Shown here in pieces: positions 1 through 8,183 of a stretch of 64,000 nt of DNA. The position numbers and the translations under genes are program-made. The notes beneath the pieces are model-generated. The model worked only from the letters and a program-made list of their open reading frames with translations, was not told the DNA's origin and made no database searches. The first letter of the stretch is position 1. Each line of letters begins with the position of its first letter. Source of the stretch: an uncultured Fidelibacterota bacterium (GTDB taxonomy: Bacteria > Fidelibacterota > Marinisomatia > Marinisomatales > TCS55); assembly GCA_913049685.1 (NCBI GenBank), contig CAJWZD010000009.1:1-64000 (forward strand), read 5' to 3'.

Positions 1-46
1 CAGGATTTTCATTCCTGCAACAGGGGTTCGATTCCCCTACGGGCTA
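1..46 (+). tRNA. tRNA-Glu(TTC), 5' part cut by the window edge
   Basis: The window opens in the anticodon arm. The stem CAGGA/TCCTG encloses the loop TTTTCAT, giving anticodon TTC. A short variable loop follows, then a T arm AGGGG-TTCGATT-CCCCT and the acceptor strand ACGGGCT with discriminator A. The D arm and the 5' acceptor strand lie outside the window. A CCA end does not appear to be encoded (CAA follows). The anticodon gives glutamate; the identity rests on half a molecule. Confidence 0.85.
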
Positions 47-79
47 CAATTTTTTTTAACTATTAAATTATTCATTTCA

Positions 80-526
80 ATGAATGTCCCTTATCATCCT
101 TTATTAATTCATCTTCCAATTGGATTTATTTTTGCAGCGTTAATTATGCATTCTATCTATTTATTTAAAGCTAATTGGACGTGTAGAATAGTAAGTATAT
201 GGCTTACTGGGTTCGCTGCGCTTTTTTCACTATTAGCATCTATTAGCGGCCAACTAGAATATCAAAAAGCTTTATCTAAAAACTATTCATCTCAAATTAT
301 TAATATTCTTGAAACCCATAAATTAATGGGCAATTTACTAACTTGGATTTTGATAGTCTTTGCTGTTGTTTGGGTAAATATTTTTTTCAAGAAAATGGAT
401 GATAGAAGAATCGATATCGTTGCTTTTATTATTCTGTTATCTATAACAATTGGTATAACGATCACTTCTTATTTCGGAGGCACTCTAGTTTGGGTATATG
501 GCGTGGGCATTAAGAGCGCTATCTAA
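80..526 (+). CDS. DUF2231-like small membrane protein
   Basis: A 148-residue protein with four predicted membrane segments. It starts with the HPLLIHLPIGF signature of the DUF2231 family (predicted inner-membrane proteins of unknown function) and ends with the related GGTLVWVYGVGI motif. The length fits the family. It follows the tRNA by about 30 bases and its 3' end overlaps the convergent lipoprotein gene by 8 bases. Some DUF2231 proteins sit beside cytochromes or heme proteins, but nothing here points to a partner. The family call is by motif recognition; the function is unknown. Confidence 0.75.
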   Translation: MNVPYHPLLIHLPIGFIFAALIMHSIYLFKANWTCRIVSIWLTGFAALFSLLASISGQLEYQKALSKNYSSQIINILETHKLMGNLLTWILIVFAVVWVNIFFKKMDDRRIDIVAFIILLSITIGITITSYFGGTLVWVYGVGIKSAI

Positions 527-1571
527 AGTCTCTACCTCTTTTTAAATAAACATAAAATGATTTATAGGTGTGCGATGAAAACAATCCGTACCCTCCGCTT
601 ATATTTGAACCAGGTAAAGTGTAAATATTATTTTCGAGAGGATCGCCTTGAAGATAATCATAAAAGTTCATGTCAGTTGCTTGAACTGTAATTAACTGCA
701 AACCGTAGTAATTAAAGTAGAGCCAGCTCATACGAATAGGACCTTTTTCAACAGACCACACAAAAGGGTTCTCACGAGATGGATTATTTTTTGCGTCTCT
801 TAAGTAAGGTCCTTTCCAAAGTATATTTACGAAACTTGTATCATATATTAGGTTAATATAGGTGGAATCACGCTTACCATTCCAATTGTAATCATAGTAA
901 TCTCTATCTGTCCCCGGTTCAAGCCCTAAGGTTTCTGTCTCCAAACCATAAGTAAGTGTTCTTACCAGTTTTGAAGATTCATCAATTTCAAAATCCAAAG
1001 CAAACATGGGGTAGGAAGCAAAGCTTCCGGTGAAGCACTGTCCGTAATTATACTCTAAGGTGTCTACTTTTGAAGGTATTGGTTCTCCATTACTGTTCAT
1101 ATTATCTGTGTTTATAGCTTTTACAGGTAGTGAAGTTCCATCATTACAAATATAATTTTTTAAGTCTGTTTCGGAATTAATGTTCAACGATTTTGGAACG
1201 GTAGTTTCAGATGTTAAAGTTTTACCATTTACTAAGACAGAAAGTTTATAGTTTTGACCTGCTTTAAAAACCACTGATTGTTCAGTTTGATATCTTCCAG
1301 GTTGACCTAATACAGGAAAAGCAGTATAGCTATTTCCATCACCGCTAATTGTAATATCTGCATCACTAATCCATAATTGATTGGCTTCCACTTTTTCATC
1401 TAGAGAAGCTGAGCGCGACACAAAAATAGTGTCATCAATCATTGACATATTACCTGAAATATTTCCAAAAACAACGTACTGCTCTATATATGGAGATTCA
1501 GGGTCATTGAAATCATCGCAAGCAGAAAATGCTATAAAAACTAAAATAAATAGAGGATAAAATTTTCTCAT
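519..1571 (-). CDS. DUF4249-like lipoprotein
   Basis: An exported lipoprotein of about 350 residues. The N terminus MRKFYPLFILVFIAFSAC is a signal peptide with lipobox FSAC. The body (vFGNIS..., ISDADITISGD, GQNYKLSV, TTVPKSL) matches the DUF4249 pattern, a family coupled to TonB receptors in Bacteroidota-like genomes. The ATG at 1571 is chosen because it overlaps the stop of the upstream receptor gene as TAATG; the track start at 1583 adds only four residues. Translational coupling suggests it acts with that receptor at the outer membrane. The substrate is unknown. Confidence 0.7.
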   Translation of the reverse strand: MRKFYPLFILVFIAFSACDDFNDPESPYIEQYVVFGNISGNMSMIDDTIFVSRSASLDEKVEANQLWISDADITISGDGNSYTAFPVLGQPGRYQTEQSVVFKAGQNYKLSVLVNGKTLTSETTVPKSLNINSETDLKNYICNDGTSLPVKAINTDNMNSNGEPIPSKVDTLEYNYGQCFTGSFASYPMFALDFEIDESSKLVRTLTYGLETETLGLEPGTDRDYYDYNWNGKRDSTYINLIYDTSFVNILWKGPYLRDAKNNPSRENPFVWSVEKGPIRMSWLYFNYYGLQLITVQATDMNFYDYLQGDPLENNIYTLPGSNISGGYGLFSSHTYKSFYVYLKRGRDFR

Positions 1572-3904
1572 TAAAAATTCCATGTTATACCAATTGTAGG
1601 TATAATTGGAAAAAGGCTAACGGGCTTTCTCTGTATTCTAGATTCGTCTTCTTCATCAACATTAGGTTCACCTTTATCTGGTCTTTTATTTCCATTTTTG
1701 TCATGTTTTTTCTGATCCCAATCGCCATCATCATCTATGCCATTTGACGTATCTCCTAGAGGGTAAGTATATGTAAAGACATTTTCTCTGTTGTAAGCAT
1801 TGATTACTTGCATAAAAAGATCAAATTTTCGTCCTTTAACGTCAAAATGGCGAACAGCACCTAAGTCAAGTCGATGATAAGAAGGGTATCTGCCTCCATT
1901 TCTCGCAGCTGGAATTGTACGGTAATTCTGTTGAGAATCACCGGGAAGGTTTTGTAAAAAATACCCATTAATTGGAGTAAAGGCCTGACCGCTTTGTAAT
2001 GTGAACTTAATATTATATTCCCATTTTAAGCTTGCTTGATAGTTAGCTAAAAAATTTATTACATGGGATCTATCCCAATTTGTAAAATACTCCTTACCAT
2101 TCATTAACTTCCTGCTTACAGACCAAGAATATCCTGCCCAACCACTCAACCTTCCAGCGGACTGCTGAACAAATAATTCAGCTCCGTAAGCATATCCATC
2201 TGCAGGCGTAAGAAGATCAAGAAGACTTTCACTATTAACATTTCCATCGGTTGTTGCTCTAGATTCTTCGTAAGTGAGCATGTTCGTAATATACTTGTAA
2301 TAACCCTCAACTTGAACTTTCAAACCTCTACCGATAAATTGCTCATAACCTAGTACTGCTTGCGTAGCCCGCGATGGCTCACCATTCTCATCAACAGCGA
2401 ACCAGCTATCAAGGATTTGAGCACTAAAGTCATCTTGAAAAGTTGAGATAAATTGGTGATAGTTGCCTACCGCAAAGTTTATAAAACGATTTTCATTAAT
2501 AATATATTTAGCACTTAGCCTCAAATCAGGATATATGCCGCTACTATGAGAAGAAAATGTTATTAATCTGATACCGGGCTCAATAATGAATTTTCTATTC
2601 GGCTTCCACTTTATTTTGGAATAAAATGCTGTTTCAAATGGCTTAGTTTGAGAGTCAAATAGTATTTCGTTATTAAACTTTGAATTATATCTAATATTTA
2701 AACTTTTAGCCTGAGCACCAAAAAATATATTGAAATCTTGGCTACGGAAATATGCAATGTCTCCCGAAAGTGTTTGATCTGACAAAGGATTGTATTCATT
2801 TATTCCAGCGTCTCCGCCAAGACCAAAGCGAGTGTAAAATTGACTGTTTGCGGCAAGGAAGTTTCCTATTATTTTTTCACTAAATACTCGACGGTAAGCT
2901 AAGCTAATAGTTTTATTTCCCCAGTCTGAATCAAGATCTAAATCTTTAAATTCAAGATCATCTACTCCTCTATAAAAACTAAGCGATATTCTATCTTTTT
3001 CATTTAGATCGGTAAAAATATGACCTTGTAAGTCGTAAAAATAATACGGAAGATCAAAATTATCAGTGACATAGGGGAGTACTTTATCAAAATATGTTCT
3101 TCTTCCAGCAACTAAAAAAGCTCCTCCGGGAATGGGGCCTTCAATGGTTGACTGTGCAGTTAAAAGAGAGACACTACTACTTCCTTCAATTTTATTTCTA
3201 TTGCCTTCCCTGCTTCTAATGTCAAGTACAGCTGATAGGCGACCACCGTACTCCGCATTATAGCCTCCTTTAATTAGCTCAGCATCCTTGACTGCATCAA
3301 CAATGAAATTTGAGAACAAACCACCAAGGTGAGAAGGATTATAAACCGTTATTCCATCAAGCAGGATCAAATTTTGATCTGTATTTCCTCCTCTAATTAC
3401 CAAGCCTGTACTAAACTCGGAAGTTGTTAAAACTCCAGGCAAAGACTGAATGGTTCTAAATATATCTGGTTCCGCTAAAGATGGTTGAGACTTTAATATT
3501 CTTGGAGAAAGATTTACCCTGCTTGGTTCAATTTTGTTTAATCTTTCGATTTCTTCGGCTGTGACATCTACTTGCATCAATTCTATAGATTCAGGATTTA
3601 AGGATATATTTATATTCTGAGATGAGGAGACGCTAAAATCAATAAAACGCTCAAATTTTTCATAACCCACATAAGAAACAATCAGTTTGGCAGATTTAAT
3701 TGATATATCGGATAGCACATAGTATCCATTATTATCTGTTGCCATTCCTTGACCGGTTTCTTTAATGAAAACATTTGCCCCGATGAGGGCTTCTCCAGAT
3801 GTGCTGTCAGTAATGAACCCGTATAGCTGATAAGACGATACTTGGGAAAAGGTAATGCTAATTAGCGCTAGGAAAGCTAAACTATTTCTTTTGATTGATT
3901 TCAC
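1571..3904 (-). CDS. TonB-dependent outer-membrane receptor
   Basis: 777 residues. It has a signal peptide (to about residue 24), a CarboxypepD_reg-like domain (about 25-115, GFITDSTSGEALIGANVFI), a plug (about 125-235, with GLVIRGGNTDQNLILLDGI and GGYNAEYGGRLSAVLDI) and a beta-barrel ending in the aromatic GITWNF. An Asp/Lys/Asn-rich insert (NGIDDDGDWD... about 720-760) precedes the last strand and resembles calcium-binding DxDxDG repeats. It probably imports an unknown ligand using TonB energy. Its start lies inside the 3' end of the selenocysteine peroxiredoxin gene (23-base overlap), and its stop overlaps the lipoprotein start. It therefore likely belongs to the operon that begins with the SRPBCC gene. 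Confidence 0.88.
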   Translation of the reverse strand: MKSIKRNSLAFLALISITFSQVSSYQLYGFITDSTSGEALIGANVFIKETGQGMATDNNGYYVLSDISIKSAKLIVSYVGYEKFERFIDFSVSSSQNINISLNPESIELMQVDVTAEEIERLNKIEPSRVNLSPRILKSQPSLAEPDIFRTIQSLPGVLTTSEFSTGLVIRGGNTDQNLILLDGITVYNPSHLGGLFSNFIVDAVKDAELIKGGYNAEYGGRLSAVLDIRSREGNRNKIEGSSSVSLLTAQSTIEGPIPGGAFLVAGRRTYFDKVLPYVTDNFDLPYYFYDLQGHIFTDLNEKDRISLSFYRGVDDLEFKDLDLDSDWGNKTISLAYRRVFSEKIIGNFLAANSQFYTRFGLGGDAGINEYNPLSDQTLSGDIAYFRSQDFNIFFGAQAKSLNIRYNSKFNNEILFDSQTKPFETAFYSKIKWKPNRKFIIEPGIRLITFSSHSSGIYPDLRLSAKYIINENRFINFAVGNYHQFISTFQDDFSAQILDSWFAVDENGEPSRATQAVLGYEQFIGRGLKVQVEGYYKYITNMLTYEESRATTDGNVNSESLLDLLTPADGYAYGAELFVQQSAGRLSGWAGYSWSVSRKLMNGKEYFTNWDRSHVINFLANYQASLKWEYNIKFTLQSGQAFTPINGYFLQNLPGDSQQNYRTIPAARNGGRYPSYHRLDLGAVRHFDVKGRKFDLFMQVINAYNRENVFTYTYPLGDTSNGIDDDGDWDQKKHDKNGNKRPDKGEPNVDEEDESRIQRKPVSLFPIIPTIGITWNF

Positions 3905-4400
3905 TTAATATTTTCTCCGCATGAGTGTTAACATTCATTTTTCTATAAATTTTTTCGATTTTGCCATTCTCATCAATAACAAATGTGATTCTTTTAGTCC
4001 ATAATGGTGAATTTGCTCCGTATTTAACAGCAACTTCTTTTTTTGAATCTGAAAGGAGGTTAAATGGTAGCTTCCATTTCATTTTAAATTTTTTAAGTGA
4101 CCTTGGTGAATCATAGCTAATTCCAAAAACCACTATATCAGATTTCTTGTATTTGTCATATATGTCACGGAACCCGCAAGCCTGAATCGTTCATCCAGGT
4201 GTATCAGCTTTAGGAAAATAATACAAGACAATTTTCTGGCCAAAATAATCAGACAGTTTATGGAATTTTTTATCCTGATCTTTAAGCTCAAAAGAAGGTG
4301 CTTGATCGCCAACTTTTAGCTCAATATTAGTTTTACCTACTAAAGATGAAAAACTAAAAAGTACAATGATGCTAATTGTTAGAATAAAAATGAATTTCAT
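3882..4400 (-). CDS. Exported peroxiredoxin (BCP/PrxQ type) with selenocysteine at the peroxidatic position
   Basis: The track splits this gene into 4191..4400 and 3882..4133, but the two halves lie in one frame separated only by a TGA at 4191-4193. Reading that TGA as selenocysteine gives FPKADTPGU-TIQACGFRD. This is the BCP/PrxQ active site (usually TPGCTxQACxxRD) with Sec replacing the catalytic Cys and the resolving Cys kept five residues on. The full product is 172 residues with a hydrophobic N-terminal export signal (about 1-22), so it probably reduces peroxides in the periplasm. The C-terminal half continues the thioredoxin fold (VVFGISYDS..., TFVIDENGKI). It starts 11 bases after the SDR gene and overlaps the TonB receptor start. 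A nonsense mutation is the alternative, but loss at exactly this codon with the rest intact, repeated in a second gene, argues against it. Confidence 0.88.
4165..4193 (-). promoter_or_regulatory. Candidate bacterial SECIS element after the in-frame TGA
   Basis: The TGA is at 4193-4191. The hairpin TTGCGG-GTT-CCGTGA (six pairs, two of them G-U, loop GTT) begins 12 bases after it, which puts the apical G 18 bases downstream. This fits the published bacterial SECIS model of a short stem with a G at the start of a small loop about 16-37 bases after the UGA. The same loop and spacing recur in the second selenoprotein gene. The hairpin lies within codons for the conserved CGFRD motif, so part of the similarity is due to coding. 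Confidence 0.6.
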
Positions 4401-4411
4401 AAATAAGTTTT

Positions 4412-5341
4412 TTAATAGTTCTTGAGATAACTCAAAGTATCGGTATTGTAAGGAATTTGTTCTATCTCAAATAAATCAAAATGATCTTTTGAGTCACATA
4501 CATTACTCTCTAAAAGCATAGTCAGTTGGTCAACAGTGATCGGAAACCATGAAAATCTTTGCAAAAAGAATGCCATTGCCTTTACCGCAATGGCCGGAGC
4601 AGGTACCATCCATTTCTTTTTGCCATAGGCTGCTGCCATAGTTGGAACTAAATCTTTCCAGTGATAGGCTTCACCGCCCAAGTTAAATGTTTTATTTTTT
4701 GCAGTGTCCATAGTTATTGACTTAACAACGAATTCAGCAACATTTTTAATGTGAATAGGTGATAGAGCAAATTTTCCTGCATTAAGCGGCAACAATCCTT
4801 CATGAAAACTTGGCGATGGAATAGGAAGGCTAAGCATGTCCTTTTTTAGTTGTGTACAAAATTCAGGTCTACCATCACCACGTGGATCTCCAAAGCAGAG
4901 TGAGGGTCTAAAAATTGTCCATTCTAGTTTAGAATGCTTTAAATACTCCTCAGCAAGATATTTTGTACTCTGGTATTTTGTGCCATCTAGTTTTGCTCCA
5001 TTTGCGCTGATCAATATATAACGCTTTATATTAAACTCTGATGCTAGGTCAACCGTTTGCTTCACCCCTTCAAACTGAGTCTCCTGAAAGGTAATTCCTC
5101 TATGCGGAAATTCCCTAACTAGACCAATGCTGTATATAACAACATCTGCAGACTTTATAAGTTTTTTAACCGCTTCATGGTTTGATAAGTCCCCCTCAAT
5201 TATATCGCATTTATCTGCTTCGAGTAGTTTTTTAGTAGAATTTTCTCTAACTAAAAGTTTTGGCTTATGTTTATGCTCTAATAGTTCATCTGTTATGTAT
5301 GAACCAACAAATCCAGTTCCCCCAAATAGTGCAACTTTCAT
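4412..5341 (-). CDS. Atypical SDR / NAD(P)-binding protein (NDUFA9-like)
   Basis: 309 residues with an N-terminal Rossmann motif (VALFGGTGFVGSYI) and a YxxxK pair (YQSTKYLAEEYL) typical of extended or atypical short-chain dehydrogenases. The FRPSLCFGD stretch matches the complex-I NDUFA9-like branch. The substrate is unknown. Its start codon overlaps the stop of the SRPBCC gene, and the selenocysteine peroxiredoxin follows after 11 bases. NAD-binding epimerase-like proteins paired with SRPBCC proteins are common in photolyase-linked stress clusters, which fits the setting here. Confidence 0.78.
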   Translation of the reverse strand: MKVALFGGTGFVGSYITDELLEHKHKPKLLVRENSTKKLLEADKCDIIEGDLSNHEAVKKLIKSADVVIYSIGLVREFPHRGITFQETQFEGVKQTVDLASEFNIKRYILISANGAKLDGTKYQSTKYLAEEYLKHSKLEWTIFRPSLCFGDPRGDGRPEFCTQLKKDMLSLPIPSPSFHEGLLPLNAGKFALSPIHIKNVAEFVVKSITMDTAKNKTFNLGGEAYHWKDLVPTMAAAYGKKKWMVPAPAIAVKAMAFFLQRFSWFPITVDQLTMLLESNVCDSKDHFDLFEIEQIPYNTDTLSYLKNY

Positions 5342-5826
5342 TATTTGTATTCCTTGCTTTTTTTTACTTCGTTATTTGTAAAAATTTTATCAATTACTTC
5401 TTTTCGATATTTAAATACTCTATTTAAATCATTCCTAATCCAAAGATAATGTAGCGCTCTTCCTAGTACCCCGAGTGGTATAGAGTATTTAATTACATCA
5501 CTAATTAGTACACCATCCTTATTAGGTTTAAAAGTATGTGTATGGTGCCAGAAAGAATAGGGACCTTTTAGCTGTTCGTCAACAAATTTCTTTGGGGGTT
5601 CGTAAGCCGTAATAAGAGTTCTCCATCTCAAGGGAAAACCAAATACCCTAATAGTATATTCAATTAAGGCTCCTCTTTGCATCTTGATGGGTGATGGTGT
5701 TAAAACAATAAATCCCATCTTAGATGGAGTGATTTTAGATAAATTCTCAGGTTTGGAGAAAAAATCAAATACTTCTTCTATGGGTGCATTAACTTGATGC
5801 GAGACATTTAATTCATAAATTTTCAT
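5341..5826 (-). CDS. SRPBCC-family ligand-binding protein
   Basis: 161 residues with the START/Bet v1-like fold pattern: HQVNAPIEEVFDFFSKPENLSKITP at the start, a central FVDEQLKGPYSFWHHTHTF strand pair and a C-terminal helix. Such proteins bind hydrophobic ligands; no catalytic residue can be assigned. It is the first gene of the run SRPBCC - SDR - peroxiredoxin - TonB receptor - lipoprotein. A 21-bp repeat element shared with two other stress-gene promoters ends 41 bases before its ATG, inside the tail of the photolyase gene. It probably has its own regulated promoter. Confidence 0.78.
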   Translation of the reverse strand: MKIYELNVSHQVNAPIEEVFDFFSKPENLSKITPSKMGFIVLTPSPIKMQRGALIEYTIRVFGFPLRWRTLITAYEPPKKFVDEQLKGPYSFWHHTHTFKPNKDGVLISDVIKYSIPLGVLGRALHYLWIRNDLNRVFKYRKEVIDKIFTNNEVKKSKEYK

Positions 5827-5856
5827 TGCACTAACTTAACGTTTTGTGTAAATAAA

Positions 5857-7227
5857 TCAAACGGATAATTGAGCGTTTAGAGCGTTATTTTGTATATAAT
5901 CATTAACTTTAAATTTTCTTTTACACCCATTGTAGTTCATAAATCTAATCTTGCCGAAAACCGGTCTTTCAAACCATGGCCTGTCATGTATTCCCCCTAT
6001 GCTCCATGCAATACCAGTATATCCATTAGGGTCTCTTCCATCTAATTGGTATTTATCATTTAAGTCTATTGCTATCTGGAGCGCTGATTCTGGATCAGGG
6101 GTCCATTCTAAGATTTTTTTTGCCCAATACATCCTCATAAAACCATGCATTTTACCTTTTTCAACCATCTCGATCTGTGCTGCATTCCAAAGCTCATCAT
6201 GTGTACCCGCATTCTCAAATTCGCTTTTTGAATATAAATACTCACGTTTATCCGATCTATGCTCATTAAGAGTTTTTTTAGCCCATGGATGAAATCCATT
6301 AAAGGAATCATAATTTTTGTTGTAGAAACAAAAATTTTCAGCAAGTTCCCTTCTTACAATGAGCTGTTCAAGAAAACTATTTTTACCATCAGAATCTTCA
6401 AGGTCATTGATTTCGTTCGCAATATATTGAGCTGAAATTTGACCATAATGTATATAAGGACTTAAGTTGGATAAGTTATTCTTGGTTGGATTATTTCTTA
6501 ACTCACCAGAAACATCAAAGCGATCCCTGATAAAGCTGTGTAAAACCTTTATTCCATTTTGCTCACCTGGCATCAACCAACTTATTTCATGAACAGAGTT
6601 ATCAATTTTTAGGTTTTTTAGAATAACATTTGGCTTGAATTCTTCATGCTCATTTTTTTTTAGTGAAAACGGATGAGGGATTATTTTAGGGATAGGATGC
6701 ATAAATTCATCTAGGAGTAAATGTATTTTTCTTCTAAACGTGTGTGCTGCAAATTCTTGTTTTTCACTTACAGCCCAAGTTGGAACAATATTGTGAGCAT
6801 CAATTATCTCAAATGGAATATTTATCGCTGAAGCAAGCTTAGCTACTCTATTTTTGTATACTCTAAGTGGAGAGAAATCTGTAATTAAATATCCAGTATT
6901 AGCTTTAGTGATATATTTTTTTATTGAAGAAATAGCATCACCTCGTCTTATATGGAAGGGAATTTTGTATTTTTTTAATTCTTCAATTGTGTCAAACAAA
7001 CCTTTTAAAAGAAATCCATATTGACGATTATTTGCTTCACTAAAGTTTCCATTAAGAGAATAAAAAACACTTAAGGGAGCTTTAAGTTTGATAGCAATAT
7101 TTTGGGCATGCAATAGAGCCCAATTATTATTTGACCTTCTGTCTCGCTGCATCCAATAAACAACCTCACCATTGGAATAATCTAAGTTGTTGAGTTTTTT
7201 GATACGTCTAGTATCTAATTCAAACAT
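5857..7227 (-). CDS. Class II CPD photolyase
   Basis: 456 residues, the usual length for class II deoxyribodipyrimidine photolyases. The N-terminal VVYWMQRDRRSNNNWALLHA is the class II hallmark. The C-terminal FAD domain contains ELWNAAQIEMVEKGKMHGFMRMYWAKKILEW and DGRDPNGYTGIAWSIGG. It uses blue or near-UV light and FADH- to split cyclobutane pyrimidine dimers in DNA. It follows the MerR-like regulator gene by 13 bases, so the two are probably co-transcribed. A shared repeat element is embedded in its last codons (NNALNAQ). Confidence 0.93.
   Translation of the reverse strand: MFELDTRRIKKLNNLDYSNGEVVYWMQRDRRSNNNWALLHAQNIAIKLKAPLSVFYSLNGNFSEANNRQYGFLLKGLFDTIEELKKYKIPFHIRRGDAISSIKKYITKANTGYLITDFSPLRVYKNRVAKLASAINIPFEIIDAHNIVPTWAVSEKQEFAAHTFRRKIHLLLDEFMHPIPKIIPHPFSLKKNEHEEFKPNVILKNLKIDNSVHEISWLMPGEQNGIKVLHSFIRDRFDVSGELRNNPTKNNLSNLSPYIHYGQISAQYIANEINDLEDSDGKNSFLEQLIVRRELAENFCFYNKNYDSFNGFHPWAKKTLNEHRSDKREYLYSKSEFENAGTHDELWNAAQIEMVEKGKMHGFMRMYWAKKILEWTPDPESALQIAIDLNDKYQLDGRDPNGYTGIAWSIGGIHDRPWFERPVFGKIRFMNYNGCKRKFKVNDYIQNNALNAQLSV
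5867..5887 (-). promoter_or_regulatory. Shared 21-bp direct-repeat element upstream of the SRPBCC operon
   Basis: On the minus strand it reads TAACGCTCTAAACGCTCAAT plus T: two 9-bp repeats of WAAMGCTCW. The element ends exactly 41 bases before the SRPBCC ATG. Sites at 8163-8183 and 10715-10735 have the same form and the same distance. Here it overlaps photolyase codons, so sequence conservation alone could be coincidental, but the spacing is not easily explained by coding. Confidence 0.7.
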
Positions 7228-7240
7228 TTAGGATTGGTTT

Positions 7241-8122
7241 TTAAATTAATTTTTTGAGGTCGTTGTAGGTAAGAAACGAATTGTCAATTTTACCCTTGAT
7301 ATCATCCAATAGAAAAAGGCCCTCACCTCCAAATAATATTTTAATATCAAGCTTTTTTGCCACTTTAATACTGTCAAAAATCTGAGCAACTGTTTTAGAA
7401 ACATTATCTTCAACTACGGCGTTACAACACTGGAGATTGCATAGGTAGAAAAGGACAATATCTATTTTACGTTTAATTATAATTTCGCTAAGCTCACCAA
7501 GCTCAGCGTGGGAACCAGAATTGAAAACATTGTATCCATTGTGACGCATTAATACTTCAGACATAACTACGCCAATGTCAGGCAAATTATCTTCAAAATT
7601 TATACATAAAGCATTTTTGCCGTTAAAATTACCATTTGGCTTGTCTCTATTTAAACCGTCAACTGATCTCGTAATGATTTTACGAGACAGATATGCATCT
7701 GTATGAGCAATTTTGTTATTTTTAAGCCGATCTTCAACGATGTTGCCAGCAACATCAATTACGAAATCAAATAGATCTGCAACAGGAGTTCCATTCATAT
7801 ATAAACCATTGATAATGGTATCAACGGTTGACTCATCAGCATTAAGACTAGCGCTGGAAAGATCAATAGCAAGCTGTTTATAATTCTGTTGATTAATAAG
7901 ACCATAAATCTTTTTATGGTTTTTTGATTCAAGGCTTAGAGAGTCACTTTTAGAACTATTTGAATACGTTTTATAATAATTACGTATGTGTTGCATAGTA
8001 AATTTTCGATGACCACCTGCTGTTTTTTCGCAACCCAATTTGCCGCTATCTGTCCAGCGCTTTAACGTAGATATATTAATACCTAAGATGCCTGATACTT
8101 CTTTAGAATTCAAATACTTCAT
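7241..8122 (-). CDS. MerR-family regulator with a degenerate B12-binding (CarH/LitR-like) domain
   Basis: 293 residues. Residues 1-50 form a MerR/excisionase helix-turn-helix with wing (NSKEVSGILGINISTLKRWTDSG, TAGGHRKF). A four-helix bundle (about 80-180) and a Rossmann-like B12-binding domain (about 185-290, MSEVLMRHNGYNVFNSGSH) follow, as in the light-sensing repressors CarH and LitR. The cobalamin ligand motif DxHxxG reads NLPDIG, and the helix-bundle EH pair appears as TD, so both usual B12 contacts look lost. It likely controls the surrounding photolyase and stress genes. One of the three shared repeat elements sits 41 bases before its own ATG, suggesting autoregulation. It is probably co-transcribed with the class II photolyase. 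Confidence 0.85.
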   Translation of the reverse strand: MKYLNSKEVSGILGINISTLKRWTDSGKLGCEKTAGGHRKFTMQHIRNYYKTYSNSSKSDSLSLESKNHKKIYGLINQQNYKQLAIDLSSASLNADESTVDTIINGLYMNGTPVADLFDFVIDVAGNIVEDRLKNNKIAHTDAYLSRKIITRSVDGLNRDKPNGNFNGKNALCINFEDNLPDIGVVMSEVLMRHNGYNVFNSGSHAELGELSEIIIKRKIDIVLFYLCNLQCCNAVVEDNVSKTVAQIFDSIKVAKKLDIKILFGGEGLFLLDDIKGKIDNSFLTYNDLKKLI

Positions 8123-8162
8123 AATTAAAGTTTATTTATATTTTTACGAAAAAACAATGAAA

Positions 8163-8183
8163 AAAAGAGCGTTTTGAGCTTTT
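8163..8183 (-). promoter_or_regulatory. Shared 21-bp direct-repeat element upstream of the MerR-like regulator
   Basis: On the minus strand it reads AAAAGCTCAAAACGCTCTTT plus T: two 9-bp repeats of WAAMGCTCW. It ends 41 bases before the regulator ATG and just touches the stop codon of the upstream photolyase-like gene. It matches the site at 10715-10735 at 19 of 21 positions. It is a likely operator or promoter element and a candidate binding site for the regulator itself. Confidence 0.8.

Noticed and set aside
4191-4193. TGA in the peroxiredoxin as an ordinary nonsense mutation (pseudogene)
   Set aside because: It falls on the catalytic Cys codon, both flanks keep reading frame and conserved motifs, and the same happens in a second gene at 35158.
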